In this document: one piece after another, positions 1 to 8,900 of the stretch
How the letters are laid out: each line of letters opens with the position of its first letter
Position numbering within the stretch: position 1 is the stretch's first letter
Origin: Trichomonas vaginalis G3
Taxonomy: Eukaryota; Parabasalia; Trichomonadida; Trichomonadidae
NCBI RefSeq assembly: GCF_026262505.1
Contig: NC_067206.1
Location: 682,001 to 746,000, forward strand
Direction of reading: 5' to 3'
DNA: 64,000 bases
Notes under the pieces: model-generated
Database searches by the model: none
Seen by the model: the letters and a program-made list of their open reading frames with translations, nothing else
What the model was told of the DNA's origin: nothing
Program-made: the position numbers and the translations under genes

Positions 1-498
1 ATAAGGAACAATTCCCTCCTTAAAATCGTAGACATTTTTATACTTATTAATCAACCATTCAAAATCATATTCCTCTGAAAAGTTATTTTATTAAAAATTT
101 AGAATTTTAATAAATATAGAGTTTGAATTTCATACAATACCTATATATTTTCAATAATGGAATTTGAAAACCATTCTCAAAAGTTCTCAGAAAACTTTTT
201 TTTCATTAATTTTAAGAAATCTGAGTATTAAATTAAGTGATCAATTCGTTTGACACTACTTTAATTTTTAAATTCAAAAAATTATATGTGCTTCTTAAAA
301 TGACTCAAAAAAATTTTATTATAAAATAATATATAATATTAAAAATCCCACAACATTTTTTTACTTTACATAATCGTACTTCCTCGACGATTAATTTTCA
401 CTCAATTTCTATCGTTGACCGAACTTAGCATGCAACACTCCAGTAACGAGAACTTTTATGAGATAATATTGAAGAGAGATGATTTTAATATGGTGTAA
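1..498. other. AT-rich non-coding sequence
   Basis: Very AT-rich stretch with homopolymer runs. No reading frame, RNA gene or clear repeat seen. The last 140 bases become less AT-rich and probably belong to the leader of the gene at 499. Confidence 0.5.
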
Positions 499-1026
499 AT
501 GGTAGCTTGGGCAGCTTTAGGCGCAATGGGAACAAAAGCATTAGCATTTGGAGCAAAAGCACTTGGAGCTTATGACGCAGTAAATAAAATGAGTGGAGGA
601 AGAGTTTCAAAGACATTAGATGCAAATAAAGGAAAGATTGGAGGCTGGGTTGCAAAGAAGTTAAGATTAAATAAAATAGGGCTCATAAATAAAGCATCCA
701 ATTTGGTTGCGACTGAGTCAGAAAATGCTTTAGGAAAGGACGATGAGTTTGCAAAACACGCAAAAGACTTTAATGACCAGATGAAAGGTGAAACAATGCA
801 TTTAAATAGAGTCGATGGAACTAAAGAAAATGTTTCTTCTCCACCAGCGGTTTATCCATACGGACCTTATGGAATGTATGGAAACCCTTATGAACGACCA
901 TTTGACCCATTGACTGGTGGAAGTAATTGGTATCATTATGGACGAAGAAGAAAGACAGTCAAGTTGGAGACAGACGTGAAGAAAGCAACTAAAAAGAAAC
1001 CAAGGAAGAGAGTTATAAAGCAATGA
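499..1026 (+). CDS. small basic protein, possible Polinton-type minor virion protein
   Basis: The 175-residue product is not recognised with certainty. The first 40 residues are rich in Ala and Gly with spaced Leu/Val and look like an amphipathic helix. The middle is hydrophilic. Residues about 115-140 are rich in Pro, Tyr and Gly (PYGPYGMYGNPY) and the last 30 are strongly basic (KKKPRKR). An amphipathic N-terminus with a basic tail is the layout of adenovirus pVI-like minor capsid proteins found in Polintons, which are abundant in trichomonads, so I infer that this is the outer end of another Polinton. It is not present in either arm of the composite at 24325-48928. It is open from ATG to TGA and looks whole. 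It could equally be an orphan host gene. Confidence 0.45.
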   Translation: MVAWAALGAMGTKALAFGAKALGAYDAVNKMSGGRVSKTLDANKGKIGGWVAKKLRLNKIGLINKASNLVATESENALGKDDEFAKHAKDFNDQMKGETMHLNRVDGTKENVSSPPAVYPYGPYGMYGNPYERPFDPLTGGSNWYHYGRRRKTVKLETDVKKATKKKPRKRVIKQ

Positions 1027-1158
1027 ATTCAACAGGGTGAAAAAAGAGGTGAGATCTCACCGCTTCACCTAAATTTATTTTTGTGCTATGTTTTCATACG
1101 CGTGAGGGTGGTGATATCATTAATTTTTAAGTTTATTTTTTATTTTATTTTTATATAA

Positions 1159-1485
1159 ATGACGAAAACTATTGAGATAACAAACTACAACGGTCATGAG
1201 TTCAAGAATTTGTTCTTCGTTCCTCGTGAAAATACATTCTATCAGATACGAGGGAGAAAGGGTAAAGTTAGTTTGAGCGTTTATGAAGGAATGAAGAATG
1301 GAAAGTTTATACAAGCATACGATACAAACGGTAAACGTGTTTCATTAGCTTTGTCAAAACTTACTAACATTTATTTTGACAGTGACTTTGACTCTGACGA
1401 TTGGAGCGACAGCAGCGATACTGAAGAATATGAAGTATTGTGTGAAGCACAGCAATGGGAGGAGTTGCAATACTTTTGTAAGTGA
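1159..1485 (+). CDS. small acidic-tailed protein of unknown function
   Basis: The 108-residue frame opens with a compact, probably beta-rich part (residues 1-70) and then has an Asp/Ser run at about 74-90 (FDSDFDSDDWSDSSD). No family recognised. It lies 133 bp downstream of the 175-residue gene on the same strand, and codon use and base composition resemble that gene more than the flanks, so both may belong to one virus-like element end. An overlapping short frame at 1376-1558 is taken as a shadow. Confidence 0.4.
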   Translation: MTKTIEITNYNGHEFKNLFFVPRENTFYQIRGRKGKVSLSVYEGMKNGKFIQAYDTNGKRVSLALSKLTNIYFDSDFDSDDWSDSSDTEEYEVLCEAQQWEELQYFCK

Positions 1486-2008
1486 GAACGTTTATTTTTA
1501 CAGTAGTGAAGTCGTTTGTGAAAACGTTAGTGAGGTGAAGTGGTTGGCGGCTTTGTAAATATTTAAGGTTAAGTTAGTGTTGTCGTTTGTGTTGTAAAAT
1601 ATACGTTAATGGTTTTGTAAAGTGTCAAATTCACATATAATGGGTAAGGAGGCGCGCAGTGACACAGTACACATGATATGTATACTAACTATTGTAATGG
1701 ATATCATAAATAAAATTGGTTTAAATATCTCATACCGAAATGGCTCACCAAAAAGGTGACATTTTTGGCGCCAATAATTTGATTTTTCTGATTCTTTCTA
1801 TTTAGATATATTTATTTAATATTCATATTCCTTTATATTGCCTCATATTATTTCCCATTTTTAATCATATTATACAAATCTTTAATAATTTTTAATGTTT
1901 TGAGCTTCAAAATCTTGTTCTAACTATTTTCATTCATATATCCTAGAAAAATTAAAAAGTTTTTTAGAAATAAAAATGTTTGTATGTAAAGTATTGAAAA
2001 TATTCTAG
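1486..2008. other. non-coding stretch with an AAAAAGGTGACA motif
   Basis: No gene seen. At about 1746-1765 the sequence TCACC-AAAAA-GGTGAC forms a small inverted repeat. Its GTGACA core matches, in inverted orientation, the TGTCACTTTT motifs at 3625, 4138 and 4468 and the ends of the MULE at 41945-44412, so it may be a transposon terminus. Confidence 0.3.
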
Positions 2009-2167
2009 ATGAGAAGACATTCTCCAGAAGAGATTGATATTGATTGGCTTTGTGAAGCCATCACAAAATCAAATAATGGAGTTAAGTTAACTGATATTTG
2101 CGCGAAAGCTAAAATAAATCATGAAGGCAGAGTTATATATAATCATACTATCTTAAAGTATTCCTAG
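2009..2167 (+). pseudogene. remnant of a transposase N-terminal DNA-binding segment
   Basis: A 52-codon frame starting MRRHSPEEIDIDWLCEAI and continuing with KLTDICAKAKINHEG has the feel of a helix-turn-helix segment at the N-terminus of a cut-and-paste transposase. It ends in TAG. The catalytic part at 2699-3529 is downstream on the same strand, separated by about 530 bp that include the hairpin cluster, so the transposon gene looks split and decayed. Assignment rests on pattern only. Confidence 0.3.
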
Positions 2168-2360
2168 AAATTTCCAAAATTAACCGAAATATAACTGGAC
2201 AGAATTACTATTTTCGAGATAAAATTCATATGGAAATACTAATTCATAACGCTTTATGTTATATAAAATTTAATTTATAAAAATTTCAAAATAAATCAAA
2301 TTTAACACAATGAATATAACTGCAATCGAGGTTTTTGACGATTGATTCTTACGAGAAGTT

Positions 2361-2616
2361 TTCCAAACTTTGAGTTAATGTCAAGACATTAACTCAAAGT
2401 TTGGAAGTCTAATAAGGGGAATTGTAGGCTATGAGGTACTGATTATATATCAGTGCCTCATAGCCTGCAATTCCCATTAGAAATCGGAGAAACTTTGTCC
2501 GCATAACTTATGATGCGGACAAAGTTTCTCCCATTTCTACTTAGAATGAAAGGGCAAGAGGTATATAGGTACACTATATATCTCTTGCCCTTTCCTTCTT
2601 ACCTAAAGACTTCCAA
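2361..2616. repeat. cluster of four consecutive long hairpins
   Basis: Four inverted repeats follow one another with almost no spacer. (1) 2361-2406 is a perfect stem of about 22 bp with a 2-base loop (arm TTCCAAACTTTGAG...). (2) 2408-2481 has arms around GGCTATGAGG/CCTCATAGCC with a few mismatches. (3) 2486-2531 has arms GGAGAAACTTTGTCCGCAT and partner. (4) 2548-2594 has arms GAAAGGGCAAGAG/CTCTTGCCCTTTC. TTGGAAGTCT at 2401-2410 is also complementary to AGACTTCCAA at 2606-2615, so hairpins 2-4 could sit as a three-branched structure on a closing stem. It looks like a foldback element inserted in the decayed transposon. Confidence 0.75.
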
Positions 2617-2698
2617 TCTTATTTTTTTTCCAATTTTTCCCCTAAATTTAAATCTTATATAATATAAATAAAATGCATAATATCAATCACAAAAATTA

Positions 2699-3529
2699 AT
2701 GTTTATTTTTTTAATTAAAATTGCCGCACAATTTAAGGTTTTCTGTCACTTTTTTGTTAGCCATTTCGGTACGAAACATAAAATTGGTTTAAAAATTGGT
2801 GAGGACTTTGTCAAATGGAGACCCTATATTCGGTGGGACGAAAGTGAAAAATCTACCGAATATCCCGGTATGCTTGGAGCTTTGGACGCTACAGTACAAG
2901 AAATTGGAAGAGCAAAAGATCAAAATTTATATTACTCTGGAAAACATAAAATGTGTTGTGTCAAAGTTCAATGTTTTGTCAGTCCCAAAGGAAGATTACT
3001 TCACTTTTCGAAACCAATCCGTGGAAAAAGACATGATTTTAGATTATTTAAAAAAACAAAAAATTTCATTTCTATCTTAAAAGCAGAAAAAGAAAGAATG
3101 AATGCAGAAATTGAGACAGAGCCATGCTTATTAGCAGATTCAGGATATCAAGGTATTAATGATATAATACCATGGGCAAAAATTCCTTTTAAACGTCAAA
3201 GGAATACAGAATTAACAGATGATCAGAAGGAATACAACCGAAAACTCTCCAGTAATCGAATCATTGTCGAGAATTATTTTTCTCGACTCAAACAATACTG
3301 GAGAGTGATTGGTGGTAAATGGCCGTTGAAAATCAAGGGTGATCTAACATTTTATCATCACACCTTTGCAATGTGTGCAGGCCTTACAAATAAACTTTTG
3401 TGCCGACGTCCATTACGTAGAGGTGCTGAAAGATGGGATCTTTTAGATCTTGATAGCATGGATGAAAATAGCGAGGCATATAACTATCAAGAATCAGTTT
3501 CTGAAGATGACAGTGAAAATTCTTATTAA
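2699..3529 (+). CDS. DDE transposase, PIF/Harbinger- or IS5-like (DDE_Tnp_4 type), N-terminally incomplete
   Basis: The 276-residue frame carries the DDE catalytic core of a cut-and-paste transposase: Asp63 in GALDATV, Asp147 in LLADSGYQGI and Glu191 in IVENYFSRLKQYW. The D-x83-D-x43-E spacing and the ADSGYQG and VENYFSRLK motifs are those of the DDE_Tnp_4 superfamily endonucleases (PIF/Harbinger, ISL2EU and relatives). Residues 1-25 (MFIFLIKIAAQFK...) look like chance read-in, because family similarity appears to begin only around residue 45. The DNA-binding half is therefore missing or separated (see 2009-2167). The acidic tail (EDDSENSY) ends at a normal stop. The element is probably dead in cis, although the catalytic triad is present. 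Confidence 0.75.
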   Translation: MFIFLIKIAAQFKVFCHFFVSHFGTKHKIGLKIGEDFVKWRPYIRWDESEKSTEYPGMLGALDATVQEIGRAKDQNLYYSGKHKMCCVKVQCFVSPKGRLLHFSKPIRGKRHDFRLFKKTKNFISILKAEKERMNAEIETEPCLLADSGYQGINDIIPWAKIPFKRQRNTELTDDQKEYNRKLSSNRIIVENYFSRLKQYWRVIGGKWPLKIKGDLTFYHHTFAMCAGLTNKLLCRRPLRRGAERWDLLDLDSMDENSEAYNYQESVSEDDSENSY

Positions 3530-3693
3530 TAAAAAATTATATTTATTCTTATTAATAAAAATTATTTTATTCATATATTAAAATATATAAAATTAAATTT
3601 GATTTAGAATTGCCACTCTTGGTGTGTCACTTTTATAACCGTCACATCATATATATCACTTTTATAACCGTTATATCATAAATATTAGCTTGT

Positions 3694-3997
3694 TACATAA
3701 TTCCCTTTCCATAAATATGATAACATTCATTTAATTGTTGATTGTTGATTGTTAATTGTTGATTGATATTGATTAGTTACATTATTCACTTTCCATTAAT
3801 ATGATAACATTCATTTAATTGTTGATTGTTGATTGTTATTGATTAGTTACATTATTCACTTTCCATAAATATAATAACATTCATTTAATTGTTAATTGTT
3901 GATTGTTATTGATTAGTTACATTATTCACTTTCCATAAATATAATAACATTCATTTAATTGTTAATTGTTGATTATTGATTGTTATTAGTTAGTTCC
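3694..3997. repeat. about four tandem copies of a 70-bp AT-rich repeat
   Basis: Units begin TTACATTATTCACTTTCC and contain ATAATAACATTCATTTAATT followed by a variable number of TTGATTG/TTAATTG heptads. Copies start near 3694, 3778, 3849 and 3919. The heptad number differs between copies, so unit length varies. Nothing coding. The rest of 3530-4555 is AT-rich and non-coding, with TGTCACTTTT motifs at 3625, 4138 and 4469. Confidence 0.7.
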
Positions 3998-4555
3998 ATA
4001 TTTATATATAACAAAACAAAGTAATTTTTTAAAAAAATCATATGCTCAGATACCTCTTATATATGATTAAAATATTGGCAAATACCTAACAGCATATATC
4101 CAAGAGGATTTTAGTTTTTTAATTTTTTTAAAAAAATGTCACTTTTTACCTTATTAATTTCAATGAAAATATCACACATATGGTTTTATGATAGATAAGC
4201 ATTATATTCCCACTCATTATATTCGTAAATTTTGAGTTTTATCCTTCGCTTTTAAGATCATTGAATTTGATTTTTATATAAAATAGTTATATATTAGAAA
4301 ATAATATGAGTTTATGTGATATTATTTTTCAGAAGATTTTGTGTTCTTCTTCAAAATTTTATTTTTTTATTAAAAAGAATCTTTACAAAATATACATTTA
4401 CTTAAATTAATATTTAAAAACGTGCTCTATCAAAAGTTCCAAAAATTCAATATTTTAGCTTTTCTGAGGTGTCACTTTTGATGAATTTCTGTTTACAACA
4501 ATAATATAAATAAGTGTAATGATTTATAATATTTTAAAATGCTTATTATTGATCA

Positions 4556-4823
4556 TTGTTATTGAATTTAATTGCGACCTTTTCGCTTAATGAGGTCCAA
4601 AATCATGGTTCCGATTTGTTCTATGTTCGCGATTGATAAAGAAAATCGCGTTTAATTTTGATCACAATTTTCCATAAAAATCGCAATTTTTTTGAAAAAT
4701 CGCGACTACAATAAAATCGCAATTCATTAAAAAACGCGATTTTAAAAAAGTCGCGATTTTTCTAAAAAATCGCGATTTATATATTTAAATCGTGATTAAA
4801 AAAAGTGGTTGCGGTTTTCCCTA
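4556..4823 (+). mobile_element. one-ended MITE copy built from ATCGCGATTTT motifs
   Basis: This 268-bp segment is nearly identical to 48551-48817, the right-hand part of a complete MITE with long terminal inverted repeats, and ends with the same terminal GCGGTTTTCCCTA. Its left part is missing: no AGGGAAAACCGC partner is visible upstream. The segment is full of ATCGCGATT motifs that can fold on each other. It ends 13 bp before the ATG of the BspA-like gene at 4837 and so occupies the position of that gene's promoter. Confidence 0.7.
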
Positions 4824-4836
4824 TTCTTATTTTTGA

Positions 4837-7800
4837 ATGTTTTGTTTCTTAACTTTTTTTGTAAGATCTGATTTAGATCCAAATGCTTTGGAGATACGAC
4901 CGAATACAACGTCGTATTTACTACCATCATCTACAAAAAAGATTCAAGATTTCGCATTTGTAAATTCAACATCAACATTAGTAAGCGTTAGCTTCAGTAA
5001 ATGCACCGAATTGAGTACAATTGGTAAGGGTTGTTTCGAAAATTGTACAAAACTCAAGTCTATCGATCTTTCTCCCTGTAAAGAATTAAATAGAATCGGA
5101 GACAGAGCATTTTACAACTGTTCTTCACTATCAACATTCATATTTCCAAATGAGTGTTCTATAAAGGTTATTGGATCCAGCTGTTTCGTTTTTGTTGCTT
5201 TGGAAAGTATCCAAATTCCAGCTTCTATCGTTTTACTGCAGTCAAATCCAGATGATTACGGGTTATTTGCTTCATCCAGCCTGAAAAACATTACATTTGC
5301 ACCGAAATCTTCATTAAATACTTTAAATCCAAAATTATTTTCTCATTCTTCAATCTCGTCAATCATTTTACCATCATCAATACAGACAATATCTCCACTA
5401 GCTTTCGCATTTTGCAACAATTTGCAAGAAATAGAATTCGAAAACGACAATAATCCAACATTTACAATTTTTGAAGGCTGTATCTACTCAAGGAACTGCG
5501 AATACTTCGTTTACGTACCATCAGCATTCACAGGAAACATAACTTTGCACAATTCAACGAAAGAAATCGATTCATACTCATTTTCTTTCTCAAAAATATC
5601 GAAAGTACATTTATCTGACTCGGTAGAAACGATCAAATCTTACGCGTTTTACCAATCATCGATAACTCACATCTCTTTCGGTTATAATATTGAATCTATT
5701 GAAGAATACGCGTTTGCTGACTGCCAGAAGCTGAATTCGATGACACTTCCATCCATAATAACTGTTATATCGGAAGGATTGTTCATGAACTGCTCAAAAA
5801 TCGTAAATATAAATTTCGGAAATATTATTGAGATCAAAAGCCATGCATTTTACAATTGCTGGTCACTAGTCCATATATCACCGCTAACCCACGTCACAGA
5901 AATCGGAAAGAACGCGTTTGCGCTGACAAATTTCAGATCAATTGTAATTCCAAAGGATTTGACACAGTGGAACAACATTTTGTGGGGATCAAAGGTCGCA
6001 ACAATAAATGTGGCACAGGGAAATTCACAATTTATCGTTCAAAACAAAATGTTGTTTTCATATGACTTAGAAATACTTTATTTCGTGCCAATAACTCAGA
6101 ATTCCACAATCACACTACCAGAGAATCTCAAAGAAATCGCAGAAAGAGCTTTCTACGGTTCAAACCTCAAATTTATTTATTTTCCAGATTCTCTGAAAAA
6201 GATTGGAGCCTACGCGTTCTACATGTGCGAGCATCTAGTAAATGTAAAGCTCCCTCTCGCTGTAAGGACAATTCACCAGGGAACGTTTTCTGTTTGCGGT
6301 AATTTGAAATCCGTAACTTTTTCAGATGAAATCGATGAAATTGATGAAGAAGCGTTTTGGAGATGCAAGTCTTTGATGTTTGTGACATTCCCTGACTCTC
6401 TGAGACTCATTAAATCAAATTCTTTCGGTAAATGCCAAAATTTGAAGTATTTGAGGTTTATTGGCAATCCTGTGCTCGAAGAAGATGCTTTTTCAGGTTG
6501 TCCGAATATATCATGCATACTTTGGGAGTCTGCAACAGTACAAACTATGAAAAATGCAGGATTTAGTGAAAAATTACTGAATCAATGCACTTTAGAGTCA
6601 ATTAAAGAAGACGTTGATAGTAGGCCGCCAACTTCAGATGGTATTGTCGATTCCTACATCACAAAAATCACTCCACAGACTTTCAAAACTTCGAAAAATG
6701 TTTTAGCAATTCTATCGTTCGAAACTGAAAGTCAATTAATCGAAATTGAGAGCTTCTCTTTCAAAGAGTTCACAAAATTGAGTGTTGTAGACTTCAGAAA
6801 TTGTAAAAGTCTGAAAAAACTTGGAGAATCAGCGTTTTATGGCTGCAAGCAGTTATCAACTGTTATGTTTCCAGTCAAAGCAGACATAAAACTCATTGGA
6901 GCATCATGTTTCGCTTACACAGACATAGAAAAAATAACTTTGACAAATTCGATCAATGGAGTCGAAGGAAACATTACTTCTCCAGGTATATTCGAAGGAT
7001 GTGAGCGACTGATATCAGTAGCCACAGCGAAATCGAATTTAAACCAAATTTGTCACAGAATGTTCGCAAATACAAAGATTACGAAGTTATTTATATCATC
7101 AGGCATCAAGATGATAGAAGGAAGTGCATTCCTTGGCTGTGACAGTCTCCAAGAATTCGAAATTGCAAATAATAACAGAAATTTCCAATTAATCAAAGGA
7201 TCTTTGTATTACAGAGGTGATGGAAAGTTTGCTATCATCTATGCATCCAAGGAATACACTGAAAAGTTCATTTGTCTCCCTGCAATTTCGGAAATTTCAA
7301 GTGGAGCCTTTGCTTCGTGTCTTTTCAGTTCTATTGAACTCCCAGCTAATCTCAATAAGATAGGACACTTTGCTTTCTCTCATTGCTCCAATTTGACCTA
7401 CATTGACGTTCCAAACACCGTAACTTCCTTTGGAGACGGAGTTTTCGAGTTTTGCACTAGTCTAGAGAATATTAAGATCAATCTAAACATTTCTAGAATA
7501 CCTAGAATGTTCTTTATGAACTGTATCAAGTTAGAATCTTTTGTTGTTCAATATGAAGTCAAAGTAATTGAAACAAAAGCGTTCTATAACTGTTCAAACT
7601 TAACTGTTCTCACTGGACTCCTCCGTGTCCAGGAAATCCAAAATTTCGCTTTCACTTTTTCAGGAATTGTCACTTTTTATATTTCACCTGAACTGAAATT
7701 CATAGGAAAAGATGTTTTCAGGGACTGTGAAGATCTTGAAGAATTCTCCATCAGTTTCGGTAACATTTATTTCACTTTCTTCTGTGGAGGATTATATTCT

Positions 7801-8343
7801 TATGATTTCAGTACTTTGATAACGACAACTGCAGGAAATATCAACACATTTGTTGTACGAGATGGATGCACGAAGATTGGAGAGAGTAGCTTCAGAGGAA
7901 AAAGAATTAGAGAGGTTATTATTCCAAAATCAGTTTCAAGCATTGGAGATTTCGCTTTCGCCAACTGCTTCAACTTACTCAAGGTACAAATAGAGAATAG
8001 CGTCAGTTCTATTGGAAATTATGCGTTCTTTAACTGCTCATCTTTGAAAGTTGCCAATTTTCCATCAGGAATAGAAATCTTTGGTGTCAGATGCTTTGCA
8101 AATTGTCTGAAACTAAGGAAGGTCGTGATTTCTGATGGAGCAAAAGTTATTGGAGCGGAAGCGTTCAGAAAATGCAGAAAACTGAAGACTCTTTCTATTT
8201 CTGACTCTGTAGAAGTAATAGGAAAGATGGCTTTCGCAAATACAGCCATTAAATGCGATGTAGATTGGCCAAAGAATTTAAGAGGTTCAATTGTAGATGC
8301 AGGACTTAGCGAGGACTGCATCAGGAGATGTAGTGAATTGTAA
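4837..8343 (+). CDS. BspA-like leucine-rich-repeat (TpLRR) surface or secreted protein
   Basis: The 1168-residue product consists almost entirely of Treponema pallidum-type LRRs of about 23 residues, for example IGDRAFYNCSSLSTFIFP and IGNYAFFNCSSLKVANFP. These are the hallmark of the huge trichomonad BspA-like family, whose members are often surface-exposed and linked to adhesion. A short hydrophobic start (MFCFLTFFV) followed by RSD may be a signal peptide. No C-terminal membrane span is seen, so it is either secreted or anchored by other means. The protein is an internal tandem duplication: residues about 12-590 and 600-1165 have the same order of repeats, and each half ends in a cap of the form AG(F/L)SE-x(4-5)-C. 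Start choice: this is the first ATG after the MITE. A MITE in the promoter position is unusual and may alter expression. The family is certain, the localisation is not. Confidence 0.9.
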   Translation: MFCFLTFFVRSDLDPNALEIRPNTTSYLLPSSTKKIQDFAFVNSTSTLVSVSFSKCTELSTIGKGCFENCTKLKSIDLSPCKELNRIGDRAFYNCSSLSTFIFPNECSIKVIGSSCFVFVALESIQIPASIVLLQSNPDDYGLFASSSLKNITFAPKSSLNTLNPKLFSHSSISSIILPSSIQTISPLAFAFCNNLQEIEFENDNNPTFTIFEGCIYSRNCEYFVYVPSAFTGNITLHNSTKEIDSYSFSFSKISKVHLSDSVETIKSYAFYQSSITHISFGYNIESIEEYAFADCQKLNSMTLPSIITVISEGLFMNCSKIVNINFGNIIEIKSHAFYNCWSLVHISPLTHVTEIGKNAFALTNFRSIVIPKDLTQWNNILWGSKVATINVAQGNSQFIVQNKMLFSYDLEILYFVPITQNSTITLPENLKEIAERAFYGSNLKFIYFPDSLKKIGAYAFYMCEHLVNVKLPLAVRTIHQGTFSVCGNLKSVTFSDEIDEIDEEAFWRCKSLMFVTFPDSLRLIKSNSFGKCQNLKYLRFIGNPVLEEDAFSGCPNISCILWESATVQTMKNAGFSEKLLNQCTLESIKEDVDSRPPTSDGIVDSYITKITPQTFKTSKNVLAILSFETESQLIEIESFSFKEFTKLSVVDFRNCKSLKKLGESAFYGCKQLSTVMFPVKADIKLIGASCFAYTDIEKITLTNSINGVEGNITSPGIFEGCERLISVATAKSNLNQICHRMFANTKITKLFISSGIKMIEGSAFLGCDSLQEFEIANNNRNFQLIKGSLYYRGDGKFAIIYASKEYTEKFICLPAISEISSGAFASCLFSSIELPANLNKIGHFAFSHCSNLTYIDVPNTVTSFGDGVFEFCTSLENIKINLNISRIPRMFFMNCIKLESFVVQYEVKVIETKAFYNCSNLTVLTGLLRVQEIQNFAFTFSGIVTFYISPELKFIGKDVFRDCEDLEEFSISFGNIYFTFFCGGLYSYDFSTLITTTAGNINTFVVRDGCTKIGESSFRGKRIREVIIPKSVSSIGDFAFANCFNLLKVQIENSVSSIGNYAFFNCSSLKVANFPSGIEIFGVRCFANCLKLRKVVISDGAKVIGAEAFRKCRKLKTLSISDSVEVIGKMAFANTAIKCDVDWPKNLRGSIVDAGLSEDCIRRCSEL

Positions 8344-8900
8344 TCACTATATAAATTATATTAATTTTTGTTTTTTATAGTAAATATATAGAATTTAGAT
8401 AAAGCTTTTTAAAATAACTTAATATTTTAACGATTTCACACAATGTATCTAATTACATGCACATGTACAAACAATTAAGACTTTAAAAGAATATTCAACA
8501 TCTATGAAATTATTGATCAAATATATTTCCATAATAAAACAAAATTTTTGATATAAATTTTGACTATCATTTGCATTTAATTAGTAAAAGAATGCTGATT
8601 TCATGTCTAATCAAGAAATTATTTTAGAAATAAAATGAGATATTTTTTTATTTCTTCTGAAACATATAAGAAATAACAAATACAACGTCAGGCCCATGAA
8701 TTTCTAGTTAATTCAATATGATCTGAATCATATTTAGTTAGTTAACTTAAAAAAAGAATAATATTGTATTTTTTTATTTAACCACGATCAAAATAATGCC
8801 TAATAATATATAAAACTATCAAATATAAAAACCAACATCTAATACAAATCTAACAAAAAACATAGAAAGACATAAAAAAATCAGAAAAAATCAAAAATTA
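8344..8900. other. intergenic region between convergent genes, nothing seen
   Basis: AT-rich, non-coding spacer downstream of both flanking genes. No RNA gene or clear repeat found. Confidence 0.5.
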
